Positions 1-10,249 of a stretch of 64,000 nucleotides of DNA are shown piece by piece. A program made the position numbers and the translations under genes. Source of the DNA: Aplidium turbinatum (taxonomy: Eukaryota; Chordata; Ascidiacea; Aplousobranchia; Polyclinidae); the NCBI GenBank assembly GCA_918807975.1, contig OU964932.1, forward strand, positions 1,240,001 to 1,304,000, given 5' to 3'. Each line of letters starts with the position of its first letter. Position 1 is the stretch's first letter. Below the pieces are notes generated by a model that worked only from the letters and a program-made list of their open reading frames with translations, was not told the origin of the DNA and did no database searches.

Positions 1-1045
1 ACGAGCGAAAGATTCATACAATAATTTTTCAAATTAGTCCGCAAGTTCAGTTTTCTCCTCAGGATGCATTCCATATTTCCTGTCTATATATTGGCTTTCC
101 AAAGTTGTAATTTGTTCACAAAGCCTTTTATGTGACCATACATTTGATTTGCATACTGATTTTTTTGCTGCAGTCTTGTATTAAGATCATTCAGGTGCGT
201 AGTTATATCAGCAAGAAAGCTAGATCGAATATCCACTTTTCCATTTCGTCTTCGTCTTCCATTTCAGCTATTGGGTATCCTTTAAGCTTCAAAAAATTCC
301 TAACTTCTTTCCACAGTTTGTAAAATCGTCGCAGCATGCAGCCCTTTCTTAACCAACGCACCTCGGAAAAGTCAGGAGCCTACATCTTTATGTGTCGTGT
401 TAAGACCATCCAGAAACTTTTGAAACTGACGATGGTTGAGCTCTTGTGCTCGAATGAAATTAGTGCTTTAATAACCGGGCTCAAGACGTGTTTGAACTTC
501 AAGGATTTTGCGCACAAGTTTTGCTGGTGAATGATACAATGAAAAATTGCTATATCATCATCGATTTTACTCTACTTCAAGGCAGACTTCAAAAGACCTA
601 TGAAGCCAATGCCAGTTCCGGACATCGATCAAGCACCATCAGTTACTATTCCGCATAAGCTGGACAAATCCAGTTCTAACTTGTCAAAAGCATCAATTAC
701 TTCAGTAAAGATGTCAGCACCGGTTGTCGTGCCCTTCATTGACTGTAGTGACAGAAGCTCTTCCGTTTCGTTCAAGTCTTTGTCCACTCCTTTTACATAT
801 ATGGCCATCTGGGCTGTGTCCTTCTGGTCCGTACTTTCATCCATCTCAAAACTCCATGAAACAAAGTTCTTCACCTTATCCCTGAGAGTGTCACTAATAT
901 CACAAGCAAGGTCATCGATACGCCTCGCTATCGTCCACCGTAACAGACTTATTTTCTCGAACTCAGTCTTCATTTTAGGGCATATTTCTTCTGCGACATC
1001 GATAAGACACCGCTTTTCAAAATTACAGTCAGAATATGGTTTCAT
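1..1045 (-). pseudogene. hAT transposase remnant, GTF2IRD2-like
   Basis: Read on the minus strand, the longest open part (1045-629) contains the family signature ESTDQKDTAQMAIYVKGVD, then EELLSLQSMKGTTTGADIF and GIVTDGA. Below 629 the match continues through HCIIHQQNLCAKSLKFKHV, then VRWLRKGCMLRRFYKLWKE (typical VRWLSRG block) and DLAFLADITTHLNDLN towards the left edge. These blocks belong to the RNase H-like catalytic core of the GTF2IRD2/SCAND3-type hAT transposases. The run is interrupted by a frame change near 629-600 and by stops near 360 and 85, so it is not functional. The N-terminal zinc finger is absent and the C-terminal dimerisation domain would lie off the window. Known family role: cut-and-paste transposition; here a fossil. 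Confidence 0.75.
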
Positions 1046-1339
1046 AGGTTGAGCTATTCCCTGTACAATTATGTGCCTCTGATCTACTGACGTTCCAAAT
1101 AATTAAATACAATCGGATTAGCGGTAGCTGGTGGGAGATTTCTAAAATGGTTAATAGAAGGTGCGAAATGTACAACAATCCACTCTAATGAATTGTTCGC
1201 ACGTAGACTACCAGACTAAACTAAACTATAAACACGTTTCGCGGGCCGCACACAATTCAAAATTGGCACATCTTCGCGGGCCGCACAATTTTTTTTGCGG
1301 GCCGCATTTGGCCCGCAGGCCGCACGTTGCACACCCCTG
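1..1339 (-). mobile_element. hAT element, GTF2IRD2-like, right end in window (hAT-A)
   Basis: The right terminus reads ...CACACCCCTG on the plus strand, that is CAGGGGTGTGCAACGTGCGG from the element's own end. It is followed by several GCGGGCCGCA words, as in Charlie-type hAT ends. The 8 bases just outside (1340-1347, GCCTACAT) would be the target duplication; the partner lies left of the window. Minus-strand coding remains fill 1-1045 (separate entry). Only about 300 bp separate the terminus from the middle of the transposase, so the N-terminal part appears to be missing from this copy. The element is open at the left edge. Confidence 0.75.
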
Positions 1340-1468
1340 GCCTACATAATCGCAAGCACTAAAGAAAAATGACCTATAGGCAGGGTTGCCATCGGCATGG
1401 ACCCAAAAATAAAGACAACCGAAAAATTAGATTAGCATTGAAGAAACATTTTTGGACATACTTTGTAT

Positions 1469-2043
1469 TTATACGAGCCGTGTCATATCACATTCCATAC
1501 TTTTGCCAGAAACAATCTGCTCCAGCAACTCCTTGTTATTAGAAATTGCTTCAAGGATCTTACTGCAGCTCAGGTATAGGTTTATCGTTACTTGTAGCTG
1601 GGATTTGAGTGTCATTTCACTGATTCTGTTCCTTTCCATGGTCCACTGCGCCGAAACAAGAGAGAACACTCTTTCCACAAACGCACTGCTGACCGGAATG
1701 GAGAAAATGATGCTAACCAGCATGTAGAGCAGCGGAAAAGAGTTGTTTCCGGTAAAGATCTTCATCCACTTAGCGTCAGGTTCATTCTTGCTGAACACAT
1801 CATCTGAAATCTTCTTGAGCAGAGCGTAAACAGCCGAGACCTCATCGAACAGCTCATCTTTCATTGCCATTTAGTGAATCAACTAGCTTTGCCAACCCCT
1901 TGACTTCCTCGTACTCGATTGCTTGATCTTTCAGCAAGGTAGCCTACAGTTGATGTGCGTTGGATGCTTCTCAAATCGATACCACTTGATATATTCCAAA
2001 GTACGGTAATGGTGTAGAACTCCTGGAAGCTCGCTTTAAGAAC
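1469..2043 (-). pseudogene. hAT-B transposase remnant with hAT dimerisation domain
   Basis: The minus-strand sequence directly after the Gypsy insertion reads VLKASFQEFYTITVLWNI and then, after a frame change near 1930, VKGLAKLVDSLNGMAMKDELF. The C-terminal dimerisation signature follows: LLYMLVSIIFSIPVSSAFVE and RVFSLVSAQWTMERNRIS. The motif (S/P)xSSAxxERxFS is diagnostic of the hAT C-terminal domain. The reading ends shortly before the element terminus at 1381. The order of the three pieces, all on the minus strand, fits one gene split by two insertions. Confidence 0.8.
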
Positions 2044-2048
2044 CTCAC

Positions 2049-2350
2049 TGTTGTATTTCCAGACGTTTAATATAAAATAAACAATAATAATTGTAGCGAT
2101 AGCCAACCAAGTGAGAAAACCATTTACCTCTTGTTACTTACTGATTCAGTGCATAAAATCAACGCAATATATAGTAAGAAAGAAACGCAAAACAATCAAC
2201 TAAGGAACGTGGTACAGAACGCTCAATTGATTACACGCGCAGTGCGGTAGTAATCAATTCCAACGTCTGTACCAGAAAACGCTGAACTGTGATTATGTAG
2301 TGACGCTGGTCACGAGTTACATATATTCAACGTAGATGACGACTATAACA
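2049..2350 (-). repeat. Gypsy-1 3' LTR
   Basis: 302-bp LTR with TG...CA ends, nearly identical to 6671-6972. In element orientation this is the downstream LTR, preceded by the purine tract. Confidence 0.93.
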
Positions 2351-2414
2351 CCTCCCCGATAATTTTTATACACAAACATAAAAAATGAACAAGACACCGA
2401 ATTAACAATAAAAC

Positions 2415-5400
2415 TCAAAGTCCGAAACGAGCCGGAGGTCTGCGGCGACGGCTCGACCTTCGTGGGTTGTGTGGCCCGAATTCCGGTACAGTCGGTGTGT
2501 CGTCCGAATTCGTTCGGGCTGAGGTGGAGACAGCGGAAGAGTCGATTGTTGGTGCAGGAGTATCTCCCGGCTCCTGGTCCTCCGATGATGCATAGCGAGG
2601 TTGCAGTTGGTCCATATGGCGCCTCCACGTCGGACCATGTGGCAGCAGACGTACCAGGAAGATTCGGCTACCCTGTCGCTTGATCACCTCGGCTGGAACC
2701 CAACGAGGATCCTGGCTCCGTCGTGGAGTGAATGATAGCGCGTAACAGGGATCTCCCGGTTTGAAATGTCGTTTGGTACCTTCGGAGGCGTCGGTGTTGT
2801 GAGGGTTTCGTCGGGGTACCACTTGAGACGGTGTAGGGAGAAGCGTGTCGATCTTGGTTCGAATCTGACGATTGTTGAGTAATTGGCTTGGAGAGTAGCC
2901 ACTCGGAGTGGGCGTGCGTCGATATTGCTGTAGGAATTCCAAGACGGCCTGCTTCGGGGGTAGGGAAGATTTGCGAAGTGCTTGCTTGAACGTACGTACG
3001 AGGCGCTCCGCCGCTCCATTGGTTTCCGGATGGTAAGGTGCACCCGTGATGTGTACCATACCCCTCTCCTTACAGAAAGTTTGAAATTCTGTGGATTTAA
3101 AAGTAGTAGCATTATCGGTAACTATAGTATGGGGATAGCCGAAATGAGCAAAATCTTCTTCTAGCAGGTTGATAGTAGCTGTTGAAGATAAAGAAGTAGT
3201 AGCATGAATACATGGGTATTTAGAAAAAGCATCAATGCTGAGTAACCAATGGTAACCCATGAATTCTACCGCATGATCTATGTGCAAGCGACTCCACGGT
3301 GCTTCTGGAACCGTCCATGATTGGACCTGGGTTTTAGATTGCGGTTGATATTCGCCACAGGTACTGCACTTGTGACAAAGTTCCGCTATGTCTCGGTCAA
3401 TGTTTGGCCAGTAGACGGACGTTCTTGCCAACTGCTTCATTCTCTCAATGCCGAAATGTCCTTCATGAAGCAATTGAAGGACGGAAGGACGAAGTTTGGA
3501 CGGGATGACCACTCTGGAACCGTAAAGTAGACATCCGTAACAAGTAGAAAGAGAGTCTGCGTACTTACGAAACGGTTCGACCGGGTCTTGTGGAGAAGAC
3601 TTGGCCGGCCATCCTTCATGAATGAAACGCATTACCGTGGAAATGGTAGGATCTTTAGAAGATTCTTTACGCAGTGAGGCAGCATTTGGGGTCTGGACCT
3701 GTAAATCCAAAGCATCGATAGCGCAGACGATATCAATGTCATCCGCACTTTCCTCTTCATCGAAGACTTTATCCCCTCCTGCTGGTAAGCGACTCAAAGC
3801 ATCAGCGTTTTGATGATCCTTCGTCTTCCTGTACTCAATAGTGTATGTAAATTGCGACAAAAAGAGTGCCCAACGAGCCAAACGATTTGCTGCCAAAGAA
3901 GGTGTCGATTTAGTCGGGCCAAAAAGACTAAGCAATGGTTTATGATCTGTGACCAAAATGAATGATCTACCAAAAAGATATTGATAGAATTTCTTTAGCG
4001 CAAAAATTATCGACAAAGCCTCTTTTTGAATTTGACTATAGTTTCTCTGCGAAGCTGTTAATATCTTTGAAACGTTTGCTATAGGCCGTTCTGTGCCATC
4101 TGGGTAACGGTGAAACAAAGTAGCACCGATGCCCACACTAGAAGCATCACATGCGATACCTACCGGAAGTGACGCATTGAAATGTGTAAGAACCTCATCA
4201 GTAGATAGATGATGCTTCAGCTGAGCAAAAGAGTTTTCCTCTTGTTTTCCCCATCTCCAAGGAATGTCCTTTTTCGTGAGATGGTATAGTGGTTCTGCTA
4301 CAGTAGAAGCGTTCAACGGTAGAAACTTCGAATAAAATTGTAAGGAACCTAAAAACGAACGAAGAGAAGATACGTCAGTGGGGGCAGACATCTCCAGTAC
4401 GGCGTTTACCTTGGGACCTTTGGAGATGCCCTGCCTGGACAAAATGTGTCCGAGATACTCTACCTGAGGTTGTGCAAACTTACACTTGTCTTTCCTACAC
4501 CTCAGGCCTTTTGAGTGAAGTCGATCGAGGAGCCGTCTAAGATTCTGGAGATGCTCCTCAGCAGTAGTGCCACTGACAAGAATGTCGTCTAGGTAGACTG
4601 CGACCCCGGGAAGGTCGGCTGTAAGGTCGTCCATGATCTTCTGAAAATAACCTGGAGCAGAAGATATGCCAAAAGGTAAAACATTTTGTAAAAGTACGCC
4701 ACGGTGAGTGCTTAATGCGAGTCGTTTTCGACTGTCAGGACCAAGTCGAATCTGATTGTAGGCATCAGCCAAGTCTATCTTGCTGAAACCGTACCCACCA
4801 CCCAACTTTTGTATTAAGTCTTCTGGTAAGGGTAACGGGTGACGATGGGTCTCCAGGGAAGGGTTCACCGTGACTGAATAATCGCCACATATGCGTAACT
4901 TGGCCTTCGCTTCTGAAGAGTTTGAAGGCTTACGGACTGGAACAACCGGTGTGCCCCAATCGCAAAACTGAACTGGTGTCCATACACCACGTGCAATGCC
5001 CGAATCATAGGCTTGTGCTAAGTCCTCCTTTAGCGCGAAAGGTACAGGCCTAGGTTTGAGAAAAACAGGTTTAGCATCAGACTTAAAATCTATGTCTAGT
5101 TCATAATCTCGTAAGCACCCGAGTTCAGGCTTAAAAACATCTTTGAACTCGTCACATAAGAGGGAGCATGCCTTCTCCAGACTCTTATCAGGCTTGTCGC
5201 ATGACTGGATGCTCTGTAAAGTAGAACAGTTAGACAGAAGGAATTTATCGATAGAAATCCCTAAAGACGAGATTGCATCACGACCTAGCAAGTTCAGTCC
5301 TTTGACTGTCGTGACTACAAAAGGAATATTATCTGACCTTCCCGTGGAAGGACAAGTTACCTGGGCCGTGAAAGAACCCGTGATTGGTACTAGATGCTTG

Positions 5401-6611
5401 GTAGCAGATTGGAACTGCGACACTGGTGCTTGCAATTGAGGTGCGCCTACCCGAGTCCAGACGTCGTTGGAAAGGAAATTTCCATTTGTAGCAGTGTCCA
5501 GTTCTAAGTGTGTGGTTACCGAATTAATGGAGATCGGTACTTCCAACTTTGAATTTCGAGGTTTTCTGCAAGAACTAGAAAGCATGTTAATTTCCTCGAT
5601 ACAATTTACCTTAGAAGGTTTGAACTGTCTAGCTTTCTTTCGACAAACACTCTGTAAGTGTCCCGTAATATTGCAGAAATGGCAAGTGGCTTTCTTAAAC
5701 CTACAGTCATTGGCGTTGTGGTTGGAATTACCACAGCGATAGCATTCTTTATTTTTAGAAGAAAAGAAAGTACCTGTAAGTTGCCTAGTTTTTGGAGGTT
5801 TACTGATGGTCCTTACTTTCGCAACTGGTACTGGTGGAGTGCCGTAAACAGTTTCTTTGGCCACCTTGGCTGCCTCTTCGGTTTCTGATGCAACCTCCAC
5901 CGCACGTTTGAAAGTAAGTTCATCAGCTCTGATTTTGAATAATGCCTTAAGCACCGCCTCGTTACCTATTGAACAAATAAAACGAGTACGTAAAGCTTCG
6001 TCCAATGGATTTGAAATGGACGAGAAGTCACAGGTGGCAGCTGCCTGGCGTATGCGGATGGCTAGTTCTTGAGCTGTTTCACCGGGCTTGCGCTTCATTT
6101 CGCTCCAGAAACGGAATCGCTCCCTCACGATGAAGCGTTTTGGGTCGAATTGTTGAGCCATGTAATTTGTAATTTCCGTCATGGTGAGATCGTTGACTTC
6201 TTTTGGGTTTGTTTCCTGCGCAGCCAAATTTGTTAACATTTTGTAGATTGTAGGTGATTGATTGGTGAGAAAAACCTGCGGCATTTTGTCTTGTGCGACT
6301 GAATGTGCTGCTACAAAGGTGTTAAACCTCTTCCAATAGTCTGCCCACAGTTCAGTGGTGGCATCGAACGTTACGAACTTAGGTAAAGATACCTGCTGTT
6401 GTATTGTTGTTGGTTGTGGTCTTGAAGTTTGGGCTCGCATTTCTCGTAGTTGCTCCATGAGTAGTTTCGTCTGATCTTGGTGACGTTGTTCTTGTTCTTG
6501 GTGACGTTGTTCTTGTTCTCGGTGACGTTCTTCTTGTCTGGCAATTTGCTCCTTCGTCTGGCGTTCTTGGTTGGCAATTTGTTGTTGCAGGACTTCGATC
6601 AGTTTCTCCAT
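2415..6611 (-). CDS. Gypsy-1 gag-pol polyprotein (1398 aa)
   Basis: One open frame carries the whole polyprotein. I take the start at 6611 (MEKLIEVLQQQ) because the longer frame reaches 39 codons back into the LTR. Domains in order: a coiled-coil, Q/E/R-rich N terminus; a gag-like domain; two CCHC knuckles (CYRCGNSNHNANDC and CHFCNITGHLQSVC, about residue 290-330); an aspartic protease region; reverse transcriptase with YLDDILVSG; RNase H with TDHKPLLSLF; the integrase zinc motif (HEGHFGIERM...CHKCSTC); integrase core (IDAFSKY, VTDNATTF, ETNGAAERLVRTFKQAL); and a basic tail. gag and pol share one frame, which is usual for several Mag-like Gypsy elements. Function: self-copying by reverse transcription. 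Treated here as a whole-looking element of likely recent age. Confidence 0.93.
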   Translation of the reverse strand: MEKLIEVLQQQIANQERQTKEQIARQEERHREQEQRHQEQEQRHQDQTKLLMEQLREMRAQTSRPQPTTIQQQVSLPKFVTFDATTELWADYWKRFNTFVAAHSVAQDKMPQVFLTNQSPTIYKMLTNLAAQETNPKEVNDLTMTEITNYMAQQFDPKRFIVRERFRFWSEMKRKPGETAQELAIRIRQAAATCDFSSISNPLDEALRTRFICSIGNEAVLKALFKIRADELTFKRAVEVASETEEAAKVAKETVYGTPPVPVAKVRTISKPPKTRQLTGTFFSSKNKECYRCGNSNHNANDCRFKKATCHFCNITGHLQSVCRKKARQFKPSKVNCIEEINMLSSSCRKPRNSKLEVPISINSVTTHLELDTATNGNFLSNDVWTRVGAPQLQAPVSQFQSATKHLVPITGSFTAQVTCPSTGRSDNIPFVVTTVKGLNLLGRDAISSLGISIDKFLLSNCSTLQSIQSCDKPDKSLEKACSLLCDEFKDVFKPELGCLRDYELDIDFKSDAKPVFLKPRPVPFALKEDLAQAYDSGIARGVWTPVQFCDWGTPVVPVRKPSNSSEAKAKLRICGDYSVTVNPSLETHRHPLPLPEDLIQKLGGGYGFSKIDLADAYNQIRLGPDSRKRLALSTHRGVLLQNVLPFGISSAPGYFQKIMDDLTADLPGVAVYLDDILVSGTTAEEHLQNLRRLLDRLHSKGLRCRKDKCKFAQPQVEYLGHILSRQGISKGPKVNAVLEMSAPTDVSSLRSFLGSLQFYSKFLPLNASTVAEPLYHLTKKDIPWRWGKQEENSFAQLKHHLSTDEVLTHFNASLPVGIACDASSVGIGATLFHRYPDGTERPIANVSKILTASQRNYSQIQKEALSIIFALKKFYQYLFGRSFILVTDHKPLLSLFGPTKSTPSLAANRLARWALFLSQFTYTIEYRKTKDHQNADALSRLPAGGDKVFDEEESADDIDIVCAIDALDLQVQTPNAASLRKESSKDPTISTVMRFIHEGWPAKSSPQDPVEPFRKYADSLSTCYGCLLYGSRVVIPSKLRPSVLQLLHEGHFGIERMKQLARTSVYWPNIDRDIAELCHKCSTCGEYQPQSKTQVQSWTVPEAPWSRLHIDHAVEFMGYHWLLSIDAFSKYPCIHATTSLSSTATINLLEEDFAHFGYPHTIVTDNATTFKSTEFQTFCKERGMVHITGAPYHPETNGAAERLVRTFKQALRKSSLPPKQAVLEFLQQYRRTPTPSGYSPSQLLNNRQIRTKIDTLLPTPSQVVPRRNPHNTDASEGTKRHFKPGDPCYALSFTPRRSQDPRWVPAEVIKRQGSRIFLVRLLPHGPTWRRHMDQLQPRYASSEDQEPGDTPAPTIDSSAVSTSARTNSDDTPTVPEFGPHNPRRSSRRRRPPARFGL

Positions 6612-6670
6612 GTTTCTAAAATCCTGTAGAAATTCTGTAAAGATCCTGCCGACGACGCCAGTTAAATGTC

Positions 6671-6972
6671 TGTTGTATTTCCAGACGTTTAATATAAAAT
6701 AAACAATAATAATTGTAGCGATAGCCAACCAAGTGAGAAAACCATTTACCTCTTGTTACTTACTGATTCAGTGCATAAAATCAACGCAATATATAGTAAG
6801 AAAGAAACGCAAAACCATCAACTAAGGAACGTGGTACAGAACGCTCAATTGATTACACGCGCAGTGCTGTAGTAATCAATTCCAACGTCTGTACCAGAAA
6901 ACGCTGAACTGTGATTATGTAGTGACGCTGGTCACGAGTTACATATATTCAACGTAGATGACGACTATAACA
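6671..6972 (-). repeat. Gypsy-1 5' LTR
   Basis: 302-bp LTR, upstream copy in element orientation. The first bases downstream (complement of 6670 and below) include TGGCGTCGTCGGC, which starts with TGG as a primer-binding site should. Confidence 0.92.
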
Positions 6973-6977
6973 CTCAC

Positions 6978-7255
6978 CATGCTCTTCATCGACTGTTCTT
7001 AGTGGTTGTCTGTTGTTGCTCCGAAAAATTCCTGAACAGTGGCATTGCAATATTTTGATCTTGAAAGATTCAATTATTTCTGCCAGTTCTGGAAACAATG
7101 CAGTTGACTTTTGTAGCACTAACAGTGGTTTATTGAAGAGCAAGAGAGCGCTGTGGAGGAATGATACGATGATCAGTGATTCTTCAGATTTAAAGAAATC
7201 CTCCAATATTCTTGGTCGATGTTTAAGCGAAAAAAAATGCGCTTTGAGTGGTTCC
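6978..7255 (-). pseudogene. hAT-B transposase remnant, middle piece
   Basis: The minus-strand reading EPLKAHFFSLKHRPRILEDF, then SEESLIIVSFLHSALLLF and FNKPLLVLQKSTALFPELAE, matches the helical segment between the catalytic acid blocks of hAT transposases. It lies between the 8-bp duplication of the small hAT (7256) and the 5-bp duplication of the Gypsy element (6973-6977), so both insertions landed in the old transposase gene. No catalytic residue can be assigned in this short stretch. Confidence 0.65.
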
Positions 7256-7263
7256 CAGAGATC

Positions 7264-8929
7264 CAGTAGCGCACCCAGAAAAAAATTTAGGGGGGGGCTA
7301 ATTCAGAAATCTAGGCCGAGTGATTTGCGACAATACTGACAGTAGGCCAATGCCCATCTCTTTTATTAATATTTAAAGGCACTCACGGCCCACAACCCAC
7401 CGGTTGCCGATACATCAAGATTCGTTCTCTCAATCAGATTACAAGTTGGGCTAGTGAACCCCATGCTACTAGCACCATCAGCATCCTCATTCCTACGTCC
7501 ACTCTCGCAATCTTCTATATATCTCGACTTTTTCGTCATGTTGACAAAATAGAATTAGCTTTCCGTTTGCCAACACAAATAAGTGCGAAAACAGTTTGAA
7601 ACAAAACACTAATTTTACAGTAAATTTGATGTGGACATTTTTCCTACTTACAAAACATTCAAAATTAGTTCGTATTTTCAATTAAAGTTCCAGACGCCTT
7701 CGTCTCTCTGCTCCAATGTCGTATACAGGTTTACACCACGAGAGTACGGGAGCATCTGAACTTTAGGGAGTTAACCCTAGCTGTAACGATACAGGGTTTA
7801 ATTAGGACGCCCCACTCTAGTAGTGAAATATTTCTCAAAAGGAAATATGCTAGAAATGAGAAACTTCTTGACTTTTAGTTTTTGTTTATTGCGAATTTTT
7901 TAAACCTACACTGGTCATTTCACAATAAGCATTTCGTCTCAGGTGGCTATAGAAATTTTCGTGCAATGCTAGATATATATAATTTAATGTAAATGCAATA
8001 TAAATGTTACTGCAATTACTTTGAAATGTAAAAACGCCCAAAAATGCCTTATATTTATGAGCAAAGGTAATTTTTTGTTTAGTATAGCATTACTTTATGT
8101 TTTAATTCAAAACTTTCAATTTGAAGCTATTTTTGGGAAAATAGAATAAAAACCGACTTTCTGACGTCTTTTCATCTCAAACAATTTATTTCAATAAATT
8201 TGTTGGGTAAAAATTTAATTTCTATACGCACAATACACATCGCTATTGTAAAATATTTTGGCTCTGTGATTTTCATAGCTCCCGTTATTAGCGATTAATT
8301 AGCCCGGGACTAAGATAGCCCGTGACGTGCTAACCGAATACGAAAACAGCTCGTATTAAGATAGAGTTGAAGAAAGATGCCATCAAAGACCATACCATGG
8401 AGAGTTCTTTTTGCATAGATCAAAAATTCTCTGCTGACTCATTTAAAATTTTACGCAAAGGCAAATCCCAATTTGACACCAAAATTCAGTAAGCACTGTT
8501 AACGCTACAACCCAAATTCAAACAAACAATTATTTGCTGGAGGCGCGTCCATTTTTCTTAACATTTACTTGATATATTACGTTCCCTGTGGTGCACATTT
8601 TTTTGTAGTTATTTATGTTGTTGATTTTTCTTAATGTAAATTTACCTTGAAGAAGTTGAAATTTATTGCATTTTTTAATTAACTTATTTTCAGATTTCTG
8701 ATGAGAGCTTAAAGTTAAGCCGTAAACGTTCGACTGTTAAAACTATTTGTAAATATGTAAAATATATTGTTATAATGCTCAACCCTGTTGTATTGTTGTG
8801 TCTTATTCATATCTAACCTGTAAGCAAATATGGTATAACTTAAATGGAGAACATACAAAAACTTTATTTTTTGTGGCGGGTTTGGGGGGGGGCTTGAGCC
8901 CCCTTAGCCCCATGCTGGGTGCGCTACTG
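7264..8929. mobile_element. Non-autonomous hAT inserted in hAT-B (hAT-N1)
   Basis: A perfect 15-bp TIR, CAGTAGCGCACCCAG, opens at 7264 and its reverse complement closes at 8929. A perfect 8-bp duplication CAGAGATC lies at 7256-7263 and 8930-8937. Both ends carry a G-run/C-run segment (GGGGGGGG near 7290, GGGGGGGGG near 8885). The 1.67-kb interior is AT-rich and I recognise no coding region in it, so it needs a transposase supplied in trans. The 8-bp TSD and CAG start put it in hAT. Confidence 0.92.
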
Positions 8930-8937
8930 CAGAGATC

Positions 8938-9420
8938 GATCATTCGCTCGAGTATAGCATCAAGTGTGGTCTATCGAGTCGGCTTGTGTGTTGATAGGGT
9001 CGAGTAATTGCTATCAAGCTCTTCACAGAAATGCTTGGGCCTCATCGTTCTACCAGTTTGGCTTTTGAAGTGGCTACCAACCTTCAGCACGATTGTTTTT
9101 ATGTCAAGTGTGAGGCGCTCTGATCCCTTCTCTGCTGCATTATGCAAAATACGAGCTGGGCAGCCGACTGGTATCAGATGCAATGTTTGCTCTTTGAGGC
9201 GAGAGGAGACGTTGTTGTTTCCACTATGCTGTGATCCTCCAAAATTCAGTGATGCAATTTCGGCACAAAAGGATGACAGCTGTTTCATGCCTAGGCCATT
9301 CTTTTGAATAGAGGAGAGAATAAAGTTTGTGATCTGTGCCGAGGTCTGGCCTGGCATCGATGGCGTTGAAGAACCTGATGACTAGAGGAAGCTACTTAGA
9401 CTAATATTAGACTATTATGC
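8938..9420 (-). pseudogene. hAT-B transposase remnant, N-terminal piece
   Basis: The minus-strand translation includes LNFGGSQHSGNNNVSSRLK, then VGCPARILHNAAEKGSERL and IKTIVLKVGSHF. This pattern (NFGG..., CPAHIVHNA...) is seen in a BED-finger-related hAT transposase family just before the catalytic core. An in-frame stop follows THKPTR near 8970, and the frame continues as TTLDAILERMIDL up to the insertion point at 8938. The BED zinc finger expected at the N terminus is not present. This piece comes first in reading direction; the next is at 6978-7255, beyond the non-autonomous hAT. Confidence 0.7.
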
Positions 9421-9605
9421 AACACCGGATACCAGAGGAAAACGATCGAAGTTCTGTAATTGTTGAAAATAAGACAAAATCGGGACACAAGTCGAAAATA
9501 AGGACATTTCTTAGAAATAAGGACATTTAAGTTTTCTAAGACCTGGCCCTTCAAAATAAGGACATATCTTAGAAATAAGGACGGTATGGCAACCCTGTCT
9601 ATAGG

Positions 9606-9790
9606 CAGGGTTGGAAGTCGTTAGTCAAAAAACAATGACTATTTCACTATTCGATAGTGCCCACATAAGCCTCCTTTACGACGTAACTCAGCGGGTTGGA
9701 TGCCTGCTAGGATGGGTAGGTGGTCCGTCGGAGTGGGACGCAGGCATCCAGTCACAGTACGCAGTCCACGATTTCTCTCGCTTGCTGCGC
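9606..9790. other. Short unassigned stretch between hAT-B and LINE-A
   Basis: It begins CAGGGTTGGAAGTCG immediately after the hAT-B target duplication, so it resembles another hAT terminus, but I see no partner end. The rest has no clear coding signal until the LINE-A match starts. Confidence 0.3.
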
Positions 9791-10182
9791 TCTGGACCCC
9801 GATCATCTCCTCCATGCAACACTCAAGCGACCACCACCTTCAAAGCAGCGGCTGAAATCAAGACGCCCTTTTGTGCCTGCCGCACAACAACTACTTAAGA
9901 ACACAGAAGAACTTGATTTAAGTGCGGAACACTGGACGAACCACATGTGGAACACGGAGTGGCAAAACCACACTTCCACGCTCCGTGACTTCATACCCGA
10001 CGCCGATCCCCGTCTACAGGGATGTCCATCGCAAGGCTTGCGTGGGTCAGGCTTAACCGCCTGCGAACTGGTGTCGGCCGTATTTGTTCGACATGCACAA
10101 GTGGGGCCTGGCTCCTTCACCAGAATGCTAGTGTGGTGCCACTGAACAGACCGCAGACCATGTCATCCACCTCTGTCTAACC
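9790..10182 (+). pseudogene. LINE-A ORF2 C-terminal remnant, first part
   Basis: The plus-strand translation reads DPDHLLHATLKRPPPSKQRL, then KSRRPFVPAAQQLLKN, HWTNHMWNTEWQ, and STLRDFIPDADPR. These match the region downstream of the reverse transcriptase in a non-LTR retrotransposon family whose members continue with a C-terminal cysteine motif. After about 10040 the family match survives only with frame changes, including the equivalent of the GRFxxxMHKWGLA block. The match stops exactly at the hAT-C insertion (10183) and resumes at 26242. A more upstream piece of the same LINE family lies at 63568-64000. I cannot name the clade safely (Jockey/CR1/I type). Known family role: target-primed reverse transcription; here a fossil. 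Confidence 0.7.
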
Positions 10183-10249
10183 CAGGGATGGAGGAACCAT
10201 TTTAAAAGTAGGTGGGCCCAAAGGCGTAGCAGTCAAAGTTAATCAAACT

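Larger units (their letters stand above)
2049..6972 (-). mobile_element. Ty3/Gypsy LTR retrotransposon, Mag-like, looks whole (Gypsy-1)
   Basis: Two direct 302-bp LTRs (2049-2350 and 6671-6972) begin TGTTGTATTT and end TATAACA. They differ at about two positions by eye, so the insertion looks young. The 5-bp target duplication CTCAC flanks both sides (2044-2048 and 6973-6977). On the minus strand the parts run in the order 5' LTR, primer-binding region, one long gag-pol frame, a purine tract (GGGGAGG, complement of 2351-2357) and 3' LTR. The domain order protease-RT-RNase H-integrase fits Ty3/Gypsy. The element sits inside the old transposase of hAT-B. It looks whole. Confidence 0.95.
1381..9597 (-). 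mobile_element. hAT element with TIR CAGGGTTGCCAT (hAT-B), host of two later insertions
   Basis: The left end starts CAGGGTTGCCAT at 1381 and the right end is its reverse complement, ATGGCAACCCTG, ending at 9597. The flanking 8-mers are CCTATAGG (1373-1380) and TCTATAGG (9598-9605), a target duplication with one mismatch. After removing the Gypsy element (2049-6972) and the small hAT (7264-8929) with one TSD copy each, about 1.6 kb remains. That is short for an autonomous hAT, so this was probably already a deletion derivative. Near the right end the word AAATAAGGAC recurs at least four times (about 9497-9585), like subterminal transposase-binding repeats. Coding remains are on the minus strand. 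Confidence 0.88.

Noticed and set aside
6612-6728. N-terminal extension of Gypsy-1 gag-pol into the LTR
   Set aside because: The methionine at 6728 lies in the LTR; the start at 6611 fits the gag N terminus better.
9606-9625. A separate hAT starting CAGGGTTGG
   Set aside because: Only one end is visible and no 8-bp duplication can be paired; kept as an unassigned stretch.
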